Shown here: piece by piece, positions 17,175-26,009 of the stretch | Numbering within the stretch: the stretch's first letter is position 1 | Layout: each line of letters starts with the position of its first letter | DNA from: Chitinophagales bacterium | GTDB taxonomy: Bacteria; Bacteroidota; Bacteroidia; Chitinophagales; CAIOSU01 | Direction: 5' to 3' | DNA: 64,000 bases | Assembly: GCA_018401955.1 (NCBI GenBank) | Contig: JAGYJT010000005.1 | Span: 62,001 to 126,000, forward strand | Program-made: the position numbers and the translations under genes | The notes under the pieces: generated by a model | Database searches by the model: none | What the model was told of the DNA's origin: nothing | Seen by the model: only the letters and a program-made list of their open reading frames with translations

Positions 17175-18854
17175 ATGCGTTTTTTCGCCTTAATGATGGT
17201 TTGTGTGCTTATAGGGGTGGGGGCAAATGCACAGAGTCAATATGTGCCGCTCAACCACTTTAGTTATCATAATGTAGATAGGCTGAACATTAAGTATGGC
17301 AAAATATTGCCCATAATACACACTGGCACCAAGCCCTACAAGCGAGTAACGGTTGCTAATTATCCTGATACTTTAAGTGCCAACAACATCGTGTTAAACA
17401 AACGCGAGCAATACAATGTGCGCAACATGTTGTGGGATAATGACGAATGGGTAAAAGACTCGGTAATTAAAAGCCGTAAGCCTATTTTAAAATTCTTTTA
17501 TACCGAACCAGCTACATTTCTAGGGCTTAACAAAAAGGATTTTGTAGTAAGAGTAAATCCTGTATTGCAGGTTGAGCTTGGCAAGGAGTTTGGAGATGAT
17601 GATGATAAACTTATTTTTAAAAACACCCGTGGGGTTGAGCTTAGGGGCAGCATTAAAAAGAGGCTTAGCTTTTACACTTATATTACAGAAAACCAATCGA
17701 GAGGGTTAGCCTATGTGCGCACCCGTATTAAGGATGACCAAGCCATACCAGGTGATGGTTATTGGAAAGAGTTTCGCGGAAACGGTATTGACCATTTTAC
17801 AGCAAGGGGATATATTAATTTTAATCTACTAGATCATATCGATGTTCAATTTGGGCACGACAAGAATTTTTGGGGGAACGGTTACCGTTCGTTGTTTTTG
17901 AGCGACTACGGCAACAATATGTTTTTTTTGAAAGTACAAACTACTATTTGGCGCATAAGCTATACCAACTTATTTACCGAAATGACCGCCACCTATGATA
18001 GGGGCTTGGATAGACTTTTACCTAAAAAATATGGCGCTTTTCATCATCTCAACTTTCATATATCGCATTGGCTAGATATTGGTGCTTTTGAGGGCGTAAT
18101 ATTTGAGCGCGAAAATGGTTTTGAGTTTCAGTATTTAAACCCAATCATTTTTTATCGTGCCATTGAGCAGAGTTTGGGTAGCCCAGATAATGCTTTAATC
18201 GGTTTAGATTTTAAGGCAAATATTGCTCGCAGGTTTCAGTTGTATGGGCAATTTGTGCTTGATGAGTTTAACTTTGGCGAAATAGTAGCCATGAACGGAT
18301 GGTGGGCCAATAAGTTTGGCCTTCAAACCGGCTTAAAGTACATTGATGCATTTGGTGTTTCCAATCTTGATTTGCAAGGGGAGTTTAATATGGTAAGGCC
18401 ATTTACCTACACCCACAGCACCAATGGTACCAGCTATACTCACTACAACCAGCCGCTTGCCCATCCATTGGGTGCCAACTTTTGGGAGCTGGTTGCTACC
18501 GCCCGCTATCAGTTTTTACCTGAGTTAACGGCTCAATTAACCATGATATATTATCAAAAAGGGTTGGATGGGCCAGGAGATAACTGGGGAGGTAATATTT
18601 TTACACCCAATGTTAGGGTTAATGGCGGTTTATCTGTTCAGCAAGAATTTGGTAACAAAATTGGCCAAGGTGAAAAGCAAAATGTAGGCTTGGCTGATTT
18701 GGTAATTAGCTACCAAGCTTTTCACGATTTGTTTATTGATTTAAATGTACTGTACCGTTTCAGCAACAGCGAGATTGAACGATACGATGTTGCCCAGGCT
18801 TACGTTGGCCTTGGCTTTAGGTTAAATATGCCATGGCGGGGTAATTACTACTAA
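17175..18854 (+). CDS. RemB/Wzi-like outer-membrane beta-barrel protein
   Basis: Signal peptide (residues 1-19, ending NAQ) followed by a long barrel of alternating aromatic beta strands, 559 residues in all. Pattern and order fit the capsule-assembly Wzi family and its Flavobacterium johnsoniae relative RemB, a mobile surface protein used in gliding and adhesion to polysaccharide: RGVELRGSIKKRLSFYTYITENQSR (about 154-178), FGHDKNFWGNGYRSLFLSDYGNN (about 226-248) and FEFQYLNPIIFYRA. The end lacks a T9SS sorting domain, as expected for a barrel inserted by BAM. Role here inferred: surface polysaccharide contact. Confidence 0.7.
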   Translation: MRFFALMMVCVLIGVGANAQSQYVPLNHFSYHNVDRLNIKYGKILPIIHTGTKPYKRVTVANYPDTLSANNIVLNKREQYNVRNMLWDNDEWVKDSVIKSRKPILKFFYTEPATFLGLNKKDFVVRVNPVLQVELGKEFGDDDDKLIFKNTRGVELRGSIKKRLSFYTYITENQSRGLAYVRTRIKDDQAIPGDGYWKEFRGNGIDHFTARGYINFNLLDHIDVQFGHDKNFWGNGYRSLFLSDYGNNMFFLKVQTTIWRISYTNLFTEMTATYDRGLDRLLPKKYGAFHHLNFHISHWLDIGAFEGVIFERENGFEFQYLNPIIFYRAIEQSLGSPDNALIGLDFKANIARRFQLYGQFVLDEFNFGEIVAMNGWWANKFGLQTGLKYIDAFGVSNLDLQGEFNMVRPFTYTHSTNGTSYTHYNQPLAHPLGANFWELVATARYQFLPELTAQLTMIYYQKGLDGPGDNWGGNIFTPNVRVNGGLSVQQEFGNKIGQGEKQNVGLADLVISYQAFHDLFIDLNVLYRFSNSEIERYDVAQAYVGLGFRLNMPWRGNYY

Positions 18855-18993
18855 AGCCATAAACTTTTCACCGTACTGTATTGCAATGTTATTGATTTAC
18901 CGATGGGGCATGTTTTGTCTATCGGTTACTTGCTGTTTTAATACAACGTATTAAGCAAATACCTAAAACTTTTTTCATCCACTTGCGTAAAAT

Positions 18994-19039
18994 ACTATTG
19001 TGATATACCCCCTCATGGGTATGTAAGTATAGCAATAGT
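18994..19039 (+). promoter_or_regulatory. nested inverted repeat before the subtilase gene
   Basis: Outer arms ACTATTG (18994-19000) and CAATAGT (19033-19039); inner arms ATACCC (19005-19010) and GGGTAT (19017-19022). Lies 33 bases before the ATG and would fold in the 5' leader or serve as a dyad site. No T run, so not a terminator. Confidence 0.4.
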
Positions 19040-19071
19040 GTGGATTGATTTTGTGATGAAAAGAGTTGACT

Positions 19072-21051
19072 ATGCAGTTTTTGAATAGTGTAAAACTAAG
19101 GCCCGCCTTCATCTTAATAGTGATGGTTGCCATGGGTCAAATAGCCCAAGCACAGGGTACTACAAACGAACTTTACTGGTACGTAGATGGGCAAAAACAA
19201 TCGTGGGATTGGATGCCGGATAGGTTTGCTGTGCAAGTAACTACTGATGCCGAGAGCCAACCATTGAGCACAACCTTTGTATCGAAAAAAGAGCCAGTAA
19301 TATCTGCTACCGAAAAATTCATTGAGTTTGAATTTACGGCCAATATGCCAAGCAGCAGCAAGCAAAACCACCTAAATGAAATATTGGCAACCTATAATGC
19401 CGATAAAGTACTACCGGTGTTGTATACCAAGGGCTCGCACCAACCATTGTATATTGATAACCAAGTAATGGTGCGTTTTAAAAATGCTAACATAACGCTT
19501 GAAGCGGTAGCATCATTTATGCAGAAGCATAACCTAACCCTGGTAAACGAACAGGTATGGAAAATGCCTTCGAGCGGGAAGCAGGTATTTATTTTTAGAA
19601 TGAACGATAACACCCTTACATACACTGCGGGGCACTTAGCTGCTAAACTTTTTGAGCAAGAAAATTCAATGGTAGCATCCGCGCAACCAAACCGATTGAA
19701 CTTGTTGCAAGTAGATGGTGAGTCAATGGTTGATCCTGCGAGCAACCCGTCTTTCTACAAATCATGGCACTTAGATAATAATGGGCAGCAATTGTTTTGC
19801 AGTTCAAAGTCGGGCACCAATGATGCCGATGTTAAGGTTAAAGATACTTGGAACAATGGCTATAATGGCCAAGGCATTACCGTAGGAGTAATTGACATTG
19901 GTGGTTTTGATTATAACCACCCTGGCTTACAAGGCCAAATGATTGCTGGCTGGGATTGTATTAATAACCGCAACTATGATGCGGGTAACTATTATTTTGC
20001 CGATGCTAACCAAGGGCATGGCATGGGGGTTACCGGTATTATTGTAGCTACCAGCAGCAATGGTGCTACAGGGGTAGCACCGGGTGCAAAGGTTGCGCCC
20101 TTGCTAATTAGCGGCAGCGAAGCTTCCATTGTATTGGCTTTGCAAAAGGCCTTAGAAATGAATTTGGACATTGTAAATATGAGCTTTGCCATCGGTTATA
20201 GCGAGGCGGTAAAACAGCAGGTGCAAAACTTAACCAACCTTGGCCGTAAAAAATTTGGCAATACGTTGGGAACCATTGTAATTGCTAGCCATGGTAATAA
20301 TGGTGCTGATGATGCAGTAAGCCCGCAATGGCCTGCCGCTTACGATGAGGTAATAAGTGTTGGTGCCTCAACGCCAGATGATAGATTTAAAACCAATAAT
20401 GACCCATGGAATATAGGCAGCACTTGGGCTACCAACTATGGCAATTTAGTTGACCTTACCGCACCAGGCGTGTGTATATATACTACTGATATTGCTGGTT
20501 CGGCAGGTTACTCGTCATCAGATTATGGTGGATTGCAAAAAACTTCTGCCGCAGCGCCTATTGTTTCGGGTGTAGTGGCATTGCTGTTGAGTAAAAACAA
20601 TAGTATGACTTGGGAAGAGGTACGCACCACTATGCTAAACAGTGCCGATAAGGTACATAGCGATGAGTATAACTACGCTCATGATGCAGCTAAAGCGGGC
20701 CATAGCCGCGAGATGGGTTATGGAAGGGTAAATGCACTTAAGGCTATAAGCGATGTGGCCGTGGGTATAGGCAATGAGCCTACCTTGTCTTTCGGGAACG
20801 ATATAAGAGTGGTGAACCCAGTTGAAAACAACCAATTGGAAATTTTTTATCCAGGGGCACAGTTGGAGGCCGATATGACTGTTGGTGTATATGATATGAG
20901 CGGCAAATTGGTTGCGCAACGCTTACTTGGTAGAAACGAGGAATTTGTTTCCATTGACGTAAATGATATGACACCCGGAATGTACTTTGTCCGCTTTATG
21001 TATCGTGAAGATGAGCTGGTGCAAACTGTTAAGTTTGTGAAGCTTTGGTAA
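19072..21051 (+). CDS. S8 subtilisin-like protease with T9SS type A sorting domain
   Basis: Exported serine protease, 659 residues. Order: signal peptide (about 1-27), an N-terminal prodomain-like region (about 30-215), the S8 catalytic domain (about 240-560) and a C-terminal T9SS type A sorting domain (about 585-659, ending in KFVKLW). Catalytic residues: Asp about 275 in VIDIGG, His about 316 in QGHGMGVTG, oxyanion Asn about 409 (SHGNNG) and Ser about 492 in KTSAAAP, where GTS is more usual. The ATG at 19072 is preferred to a TTG two codons earlier. It should be secreted to the cell surface or medium by T9SS. The next gene resembles its prodomain. Confidence 0.9.
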   Translation: MQFLNSVKLRPAFILIVMVAMGQIAQAQGTTNELYWYVDGQKQSWDWMPDRFAVQVTTDAESQPLSTTFVSKKEPVISATEKFIEFEFTANMPSSSKQNHLNEILATYNADKVLPVLYTKGSHQPLYIDNQVMVRFKNANITLEAVASFMQKHNLTLVNEQVWKMPSSGKQVFIFRMNDNTLTYTAGHLAAKLFEQENSMVASAQPNRLNLLQVDGESMVDPASNPSFYKSWHLDNNGQQLFCSSKSGTNDADVKVKDTWNNGYNGQGITVGVIDIGGFDYNHPGLQGQMIAGWDCINNRNYDAGNYYFADANQGHGMGVTGIIVATSSNGATGVAPGAKVAPLLISGSEASIVLALQKALEMNLDIVNMSFAIGYSEAVKQQVQNLTNLGRKKFGNTLGTIVIASHGNNGADDAVSPQWPAAYDEVISVGASTPDDRFKTNNDPWNIGSTWATNYGNLVDLTAPGVCIYTTDIAGSAGYSSSDYGGLQKTSAAAPIVSGVVALLLSKNNSMTWEEVRTTMLNSADKVHSDEYNYAHDAAKAGHSREMGYGRVNALKAISDVAVGIGNEPTLSFGNDIRVVNPVENNQLEIFYPGAQLEADMTVGVYDMSGKLVAQRLLGRNEEFVSIDVNDMTPGMYFVRFMYREDELVQTVKFVKLW

Positions 21052-21106
21052 CCAGTAAATTGCTCGAAAGAGCTAATAATGTTTTGTTGAATTCAGACCC
21101 AAACGT

Positions 21107-22069
21107 ATGAAGTACACAAAAAAACTGGCCGTTTTTAGTTTTGGCGCGGTTATTATAACGGCAGCCTTTGCTTTTAAGCAAGCCAATCCAGATCCTTTTT
21201 ATTATTCAAACGGTGCCAAGGTATATTGGCAAGTTCAACAAGATATGTATGCTTTTCGCACGGTAGGGGAGCAAGAGTTTAGTGCAAAGCTAGACTCAGC
21301 CGTTGTTGACAGGGTAGAATTTAGAGGGGGATATCCTGATAAGTTGAACTTGGTTTTTTTTAGCGACAATAGTACCAACTGGCAGCGGCTACAGATAATT
21401 GATGATATACAGCACCACATAGCTTATAGCCACGATTTTCCGGTAGTAACTATGTTTGATAATACGCCATCAGAGGCGGGCCTTTGGTATGTAGCCGATG
21501 ATTTGATAATGGTGATGTTTAAGAACGATAGCCTTAGGGACGTTCACTTGTCAAGAATTAAGGAAGATTATAGCCTTACTCAAATTAACGACCCCAGCCA
21601 AATGCCTGCGGGTGGCAACTATGCCTACATCTTTAAATGGGATATTTGGGATGAAGCAGTAATAAATAGCATTGAGCTCAGTAGAGAGATGTTTGAGCGC
21701 GATAGTGCTGTGCTTTGGTCGGTTGAACCAAACCTTATCCGTGGCTACGAGCCTGCGTGGGTTGAAGATTCGGATACTACTGAAACGCTGACTGATGTTT
21801 ACGATTTGGATAGCGAATCGAGCGCTCCTACCTTTTACGTTTTCAATCAAAGTGGCCAAACGCTTCAAGCGCATTTTAAGGTAAAAGAGTCGCGCTACTA
21901 TTTTAGGGTATACGACCTATTTGGTAGGTTGCTCATTGAGCGTCATTTATCATCGGAGAATGAGCGGGTAGATGTAAACATCAATCACCTTACTCGTGGT
22001 ATCTATTTCAGCACGCTGGAAACGCTTAATGGGAAACCGTTTGCTACCGTAAAGTTTGTAAACGAATAA
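21107..22069 (+). CDS. propeptide-like secreted protein with T9SS type A sorting domain
   Basis: 320 residues. A signal peptide or anchor (residues 1-24) is followed by a region that matches, in order, the N-terminal prodomain of the neighbouring subtilase: YVADDLIMVMFKND against YIDNQVMVRFKNAN, then a helix (HLSRIKEDYSLTQIND), then QMPAGGNYAYIFKWD against KMPSSGKQVFIFRMN, and SVEPNLIRG against SAQPNRLN. It then has an acidic linker (about 223-236) and goes straight into a T9SS type A sorting domain (about 240-320, ending in VKFVNE). The catalytic domain is absent. The upstream subtilase ends 55 bases away, so the two are probably co-transcribed. A role as an inhibitor or folding helper is inference. 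Confidence 0.75.
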   Translation: MKYTKKLAVFSFGAVIITAAFAFKQANPDPFYYSNGAKVYWQVQQDMYAFRTVGEQEFSAKLDSAVVDRVEFRGGYPDKLNLVFFSDNSTNWQRLQIIDDIQHHIAYSHDFPVVTMFDNTPSEAGLWYVADDLIMVMFKNDSLRDVHLSRIKEDYSLTQINDPSQMPAGGNYAYIFKWDIWDEAVINSIELSREMFERDSAVLWSVEPNLIRGYEPAWVEDSDTTETLTDVYDLDSESSAPTFYVFNQSGQTLQAHFKVKESRYYFRVYDLFGRLLIERHLSSENERVDVNINHLTRGIYFSTLETLNGKPFATVKFVNE

Positions 22070-22105
22070 AAAAAAATGGCCGATACCCATAAGGATACCG
22101 GCCAT
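22068..22105 (-). terminator. intrinsic terminator of the fasciclin gene
   Basis: On the minus strand a stem ATGGCCGGTATCC pairs (with one bulge) with GGGTATCGGCCAT, followed by a run of nine T (complement of the A run at 22068-22076). It lies between convergent genes and serves the minus-strand gene best. Confidence 0.7.
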
Positions 22106-22125
22106 CAAAAACTGGAATTAATCTA

Positions 22126-23082
22126 TTAAGGATTTGGCAAAAGCACTTTATCAATTGCATGTATTACACCATTGCTAGCTTGTACATCAGTAGCGATAAT
22201 GTTTGATACACGGCTTGAACCATCAGTAATTTTAGCACCACCTGATAGACCAATAGTGAAAGTACCACCATCTAGCGGAGTTACTATTTGACCTTCGGTT
22301 AAGCTGCCTGCCAATACATTGCCAGATACCACATGGTAAGTAAGTACAAGCTCCAAAGTAGCTGTAGGTACGCTGTCAAGTACAGGGGCACCTAGTTCTA
22401 CCAACAAATCTGCGAATGCTGCATTGGTTGGAGCAAACACGGTAAATGGACCAGTACCCGACAAAGTAGCTACATAATCAGCAGACAAGCCTGGACGAGT
22501 AAGAGCAGCTACCAAAGTGCTAAAGTTAGGGTCGGCCACTGCAAAAGTTGGGATGGTTGGCAAACCGATAACCGCATCAATTTTGTGTACCACGCCATTA
22601 GAGGCTTCTAGGTTAGCAGCAGTTACTGTAGGGCCACCGTTAAGGGTTACGCCGCCAGTTGTGTTAACAAACAATTTAATTGCACTAGTAGTGTTACCAT
22701 AGGTGGCTAGAGTGTTTTGGTAGCCAGTAGTCAAATCAGTGCTCAACAATTTTGCACCTACTACGTGGTTAAGCAATACTTGGGTTAAAACTGCTGTAGG
22801 CACATCGTCTAAAGTAGCGAAGTTGTTAGCAGCAAGGAAAGCACGGAATGCATCGTTGGTTGGAGCAAATACTGTTAGGGCACCGTCAGCGCTTAAATCA
22901 TCGGCCAAACCTGCTTTTACAGCAGCATCTACCAAAATACTCAAAGTAGTATCGGTTTGTGCTAGTTCAACAATATTCATGGTTGTGTTCATGTCGTCAT
23001 CGTCATCATCTTTATCGCATGATACGAATGCCACCGAAGTAGCCAATAACATAAGTAGTAGTAGAGAGGTGTTCTTAAACAT
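22126..23082 (-). CDS. lipoprotein with two fasciclin (FAS1) domains
   Basis: 318 residues. Lipoprotein signal with lipobox cysteine C22 (FVSC), followed immediately by DKDDDDDD. In Bacteroidota an acidic K-(D/E)-rich stretch right after the cysteine is the lipoprotein export signal that sends lipoproteins to the cell surface, so surface exposure is likely. Two FAS1 domains follow (about 40-172 and 173-318), each with the paired motifs TVFAPTNDAF / TVFAPTNAAF and the C-terminal NGVVHKIDAVI / NGVIHAIDKVL. FAS1 domains mediate adhesion. A 12-bp perfect inverted repeat lies upstream. Confidence 0.92.
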   Translation of the reverse strand: MFKNTSLLLLMLLATSVAFVSCDKDDDDDDMNTTMNIVELAQTDTTLSILVDAAVKAGLADDLSADGALTVFAPTNDAFRAFLAANNFATLDDVPTAVLTQVLLNHVVGAKLLSTDLTTGYQNTLATYGNTTSAIKLFVNTTGGVTLNGGPTVTAANLEASNGVVHKIDAVIGLPTIPTFAVADPNFSTLVAALTRPGLSADYVATLSGTGPFTVFAPTNAAFADLLVELGAPVLDSVPTATLELVLTYHVVSGNVLAGSLTEGQIVTPLDGGTFTIGLSGGAKITDGSSRVSNIIATDVQASNGVIHAIDKVLLPNP

Positions 23083-23133
23083 TATTTTAAGGATTATAGG
23101 TGAATTAATAATGCTTAAACATGATGTTCTACC

Positions 23134-23169
23134 TTTTGTTTAGGTGAAATTGCAAAAACCTAAACAAAA
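23134..23169 (-). promoter_or_regulatory. perfect 12-bp inverted repeat upstream of the fasciclin gene
   Basis: TTTTGTTTAGGT (23134-23145), 12-base loop, ACCTAAACAAAA (23158-23169). Located 52-87 bases before the fasciclin ATG and 63-98 after the preceding minus-strand stop. No T run follows on either strand, so an operator or leader structure is more likely than a terminator. Confidence 0.5.
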
Positions 23170-23231
23170 AATGTTAAAAACTTGATTAACAGACACTTAG
23201 AATGGCAAATAAAATTGAGACTTTGCAAACG

Positions 23232-26009
23232 TTATCTAATAAGTGTTACTTGGCCCGCTTCAATAACCTCTGACCCATCAGCGAGTCTTAGGGCGAAAAT
23301 GTAACTATATACACCCATATCTACGCGCTCGCCTTTGGTAGTGCCATCCCATGGGAAGGGACTGTTATAAATCAATTGGCCCCAGCGATTGAAAATTTTA
23401 AAATCGGTTACGGTTACGCCACTTTCTTTGATAATAAAGAAACGGTCATTTAAGCCATCTTGATTTGGGGTAAAGGCTTTTGGAATCCAATAATCGTTGG
23501 GGAATTTAATGTCGATGAAAATCGAGTCCAATATGCGACAACCTTGTGAATATACCTCTAACACGTACATTTGGTCTGCCTCTGGCGTTACCACAGGTTC
23601 TGGGCAGTCTAAACACGATATGTTCACCGGTGGCTCCCAACCAAAAGAATCCACAGGCGGCACAGTTAGGTCAATAGTAGCACCCAACGTAGCGCTTCCG
23701 CCTAAGTTAAACACCGAATCAGGATTGGCAAACAAATCAAAAATAGGCAAATTTGGCAATGCCGTGGTAACCGTGTTGGATGATGCGGTGCAACCGTTGC
23801 CATCGGTTACGGTAACGTCATAGTTGCCGAGGTCAAATACCAGCAGCTCTGGGTTGCTGGTGCCGTCGCTCCAATTGTAGGCGGCAAATGGCTGGTCGGT
23901 AGTAAAGGTAGCACCTTCGCCAGGGCAAACAAAGGCAGTATCAGGGGCAACGCTAACCGTTGGATTCGCCCCTGAGAACACATACACCGAGTCTCTGCGG
24001 AAACAGCTTTGGTCGTTAACGCGCACTATGTATAGCAAAGTATCAACGGTACCCGCTGGCACATTCAAGTTGGGATTGGAAGAGTTGGTTGAATTAAGAA
24101 ATGTTGTTGCGCTCGCAGGCTCTGCTGTCCACACAAAAGTAGGTGCCAAGCCATTGGTGGTTGGGCTTCCGCCTAGGGTAGCCGTGCCTCCCTCGCAAAA
24201 CTTTACAGTATCACCTGCATCGGCAGATGGGCTTGGGTTGGCCACTAAGAAAATATCTACAGGGTCGGCGGCATTACCGCAAAAGTCGAAAGCTGTACAG
24301 CTTACAAACGTTGAAGTTTCGGTAGTGAACGTTATTATGGAATCGGTTTGTCCATCGCTCCAAAGGTAAGTGTATGGCGGCACACCCCAATCGGGGAAAG
24401 CCGTGAGCGTAACCGTATCGCCAGCGCAAATAGTATCGCGGCTGAGGGTGATCACGTTTTCAATGGTGCGCGCCTCAATAGTTACGGCCCAGTAGTGGCC
24501 ACGGGCACAGTTGTAGCCGCACACATCGCCATCGCATTGCAACTCTGAGTTCAATAGCTCAAAATCCAAGAAATAATCAGGGCATTGTGGGGGCACGCAA
24601 CTTAAAAAGTTAGTGTATTGCAGGGCACTGGCTCCAGGGACTAGGTTCGGGTCGGTAGTACAAGTGCCAATAAATGGTGGCGCAGCAGGGTCGCAAGTAA
24701 GCGGACCTGTTGTGCTGCCAGGGCAGTCGAGGCTTCTCACTTCCATCCTCACATCTTGAAACTGGCAAAACGGTGGTTGCAACGGTGGCGTGCCACAAGT
24801 AGCCGAAAAGGTATTCTCGTATTCAATGTCAATCTTGGTATTTACTATTTCGCTCATGCCGGGCACTTGCACGGTAAGCTGGTAGTTGCAGGTGGCAGGA
24901 TTATTACTAAAGCCCATATTTGCTCCAAAATTATTCTGCGGGTCAGCCTGCGAAAATACCCCTAGGCTGTCTTTACCTGTTACTAGTGGGTCAATGTATA
25001 GCGGGTATCTTACGTTCGGGTCGTTGAGGTAAGAGACTGGCACGTAGAGTTGAAGGGTGGTATTACCTGCACTAGATGGTTCACTTTCTATTTTGTAAAA
25101 GCCACTTATACCGTATCCATAGCCATCATAATATTTTGGCTCATTGAATTTTGCTATAACCGACCCATCAGCAAGCTTTGCATATACATCGCCGGAATAA
25201 AGGCTATCTCTGTTAAAATAACCTTGAGAAGAGTAACTAAGTAGATTTGACGACCTCCTATCATTTAACTTCACATGATCTTCAAAAACCAAATATTCTG
25301 CACCAGCAGGTATATATGGTTTTTGCATTATAACAAAATTGGTTTTTATGCCTCCAGGCTTAAAGATGTGTTGTATGGTAATGTTAGGCCAAGCATTAGT
25401 ACAGAGTGAACCATCGCTACCAAATGAGCAACTTTCCTCATTTTTGCTACCAAGAGATACCGTTTGACCATTATTTAAGGCATAAAATGCTTCCAATTTG
25501 TTATTGAAAATAATAAATGTATGCTCATCTCCTATAACGGTAGCAGTCTTTGTTAAGTCATTAATTAATGCAGTTTTTATAGGATGGTTTGCACAAGTAT
25601 AACCTTTAGTGTTTTGATTTTCATGCATTAGTTTCATCCTATGGTCCAACGTCACCCAAAAACCATCCTCGTTTTTATAGTGTAACGGAAAGAATGATGA
25701 TTGGCTGTAATGATGGTTGCCATTAGTGCCCGGCTCTACAAAGTACCGGGTATAGCGGGTGCGTTTGCCAAGCTCTTCGTAGCAGTTAGTACATTGGGCA
25801 TTAAAGGGCACTATGCCAAACTCGGGGTGGTTGCGCAAGCTATCCGGAAACAGCGCAGGCTCTTTGCTGATGTCCATTTTTACATCAGGCGTAAAGGTGT
25901 AAAAGTTGTACACCTTTGGCTGCATGGTAGGTCCACCTTCTTCCTGTTGTTGAGCAAACAAGGGCAGTACGCTGCCCAGCATCAAGCAAATTATCAATAA
26001 CCTCATCAT
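23232..26009 (-). CDS. T9SS type B (CHU_C) surface protein, gliding-motility-associated C-terminus
   Basis: 925 residues: signal peptide (about 1-19), a unique N-terminal region of roughly 500 residues with several Cys-rich stretches, two to three Ig/PKD-like domains (for example SRDTICAGDTVTLTAFPDWG, about 522-541), then the CHU_C type B sorting domain (about 840-925): FTPNQDGLNDRFFI, IFNRWGQLIYNS, WDGTTKG and the terminal VTLIR. T9SS exports such proteins and a PorP/SprF-family partner usually assists. The ATG overlaps the stop of the preceding gene by one base (TAATG), indicating translational coupling. Confidence 0.88.
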   Translation of the reverse strand: MMRLLIICLMLGSVLPLFAQQQEEGGPTMQPKVYNFYTFTPDVKMDISKEPALFPDSLRNHPEFGIVPFNAQCTNCYEELGKRTRYTRYFVEPGTNGNHHYSQSSFFPLHYKNEDGFWVTLDHRMKLMHENQNTKGYTCANHPIKTALINDLTKTATVIGDEHTFIIFNNKLEAFYALNNGQTVSLGSKNEESCSFGSDGSLCTNAWPNITIQHIFKPGGIKTNFVIMQKPYIPAGAEYLVFEDHVKLNDRRSSNLLSYSSQGYFNRDSLYSGDVYAKLADGSVIAKFNEPKYYDGYGYGISGFYKIESEPSSAGNTTLQLYVPVSYLNDPNVRYPLYIDPLVTGKDSLGVFSQADPQNNFGANMGFSNNPATCNYQLTVQVPGMSEIVNTKIDIEYENTFSATCGTPPLQPPFCQFQDVRMEVRSLDCPGSTTGPLTCDPAAPPFIGTCTTDPNLVPGASALQYTNFLSCVPPQCPDYFLDFELLNSELQCDGDVCGYNCARGHYWAVTIEARTIENVITLSRDTICAGDTVTLTAFPDWGVPPYTYLWSDGQTDSIITFTTETSTFVSCTAFDFCGNAADPVDIFLVANPSPSADAGDTVKFCEGGTATLGGSPTTNGLAPTFVWTAEPASATTFLNSTNSSNPNLNVPAGTVDTLLYIVRVNDQSCFRRDSVYVFSGANPTVSVAPDTAFVCPGEGATFTTDQPFAAYNWSDGTSNPELLVFDLGNYDVTVTDGNGCTASSNTVTTALPNLPIFDLFANPDSVFNLGGSATLGATIDLTVPPVDSFGWEPPVNISCLDCPEPVVTPEADQMYVLEVYSQGCRILDSIFIDIKFPNDYWIPKAFTPNQDGLNDRFFIIKESGVTVTDFKIFNRWGQLIYNSPFPWDGTTKGERVDMGVYSYIFALRLADGSEVIEAGQVTLIR

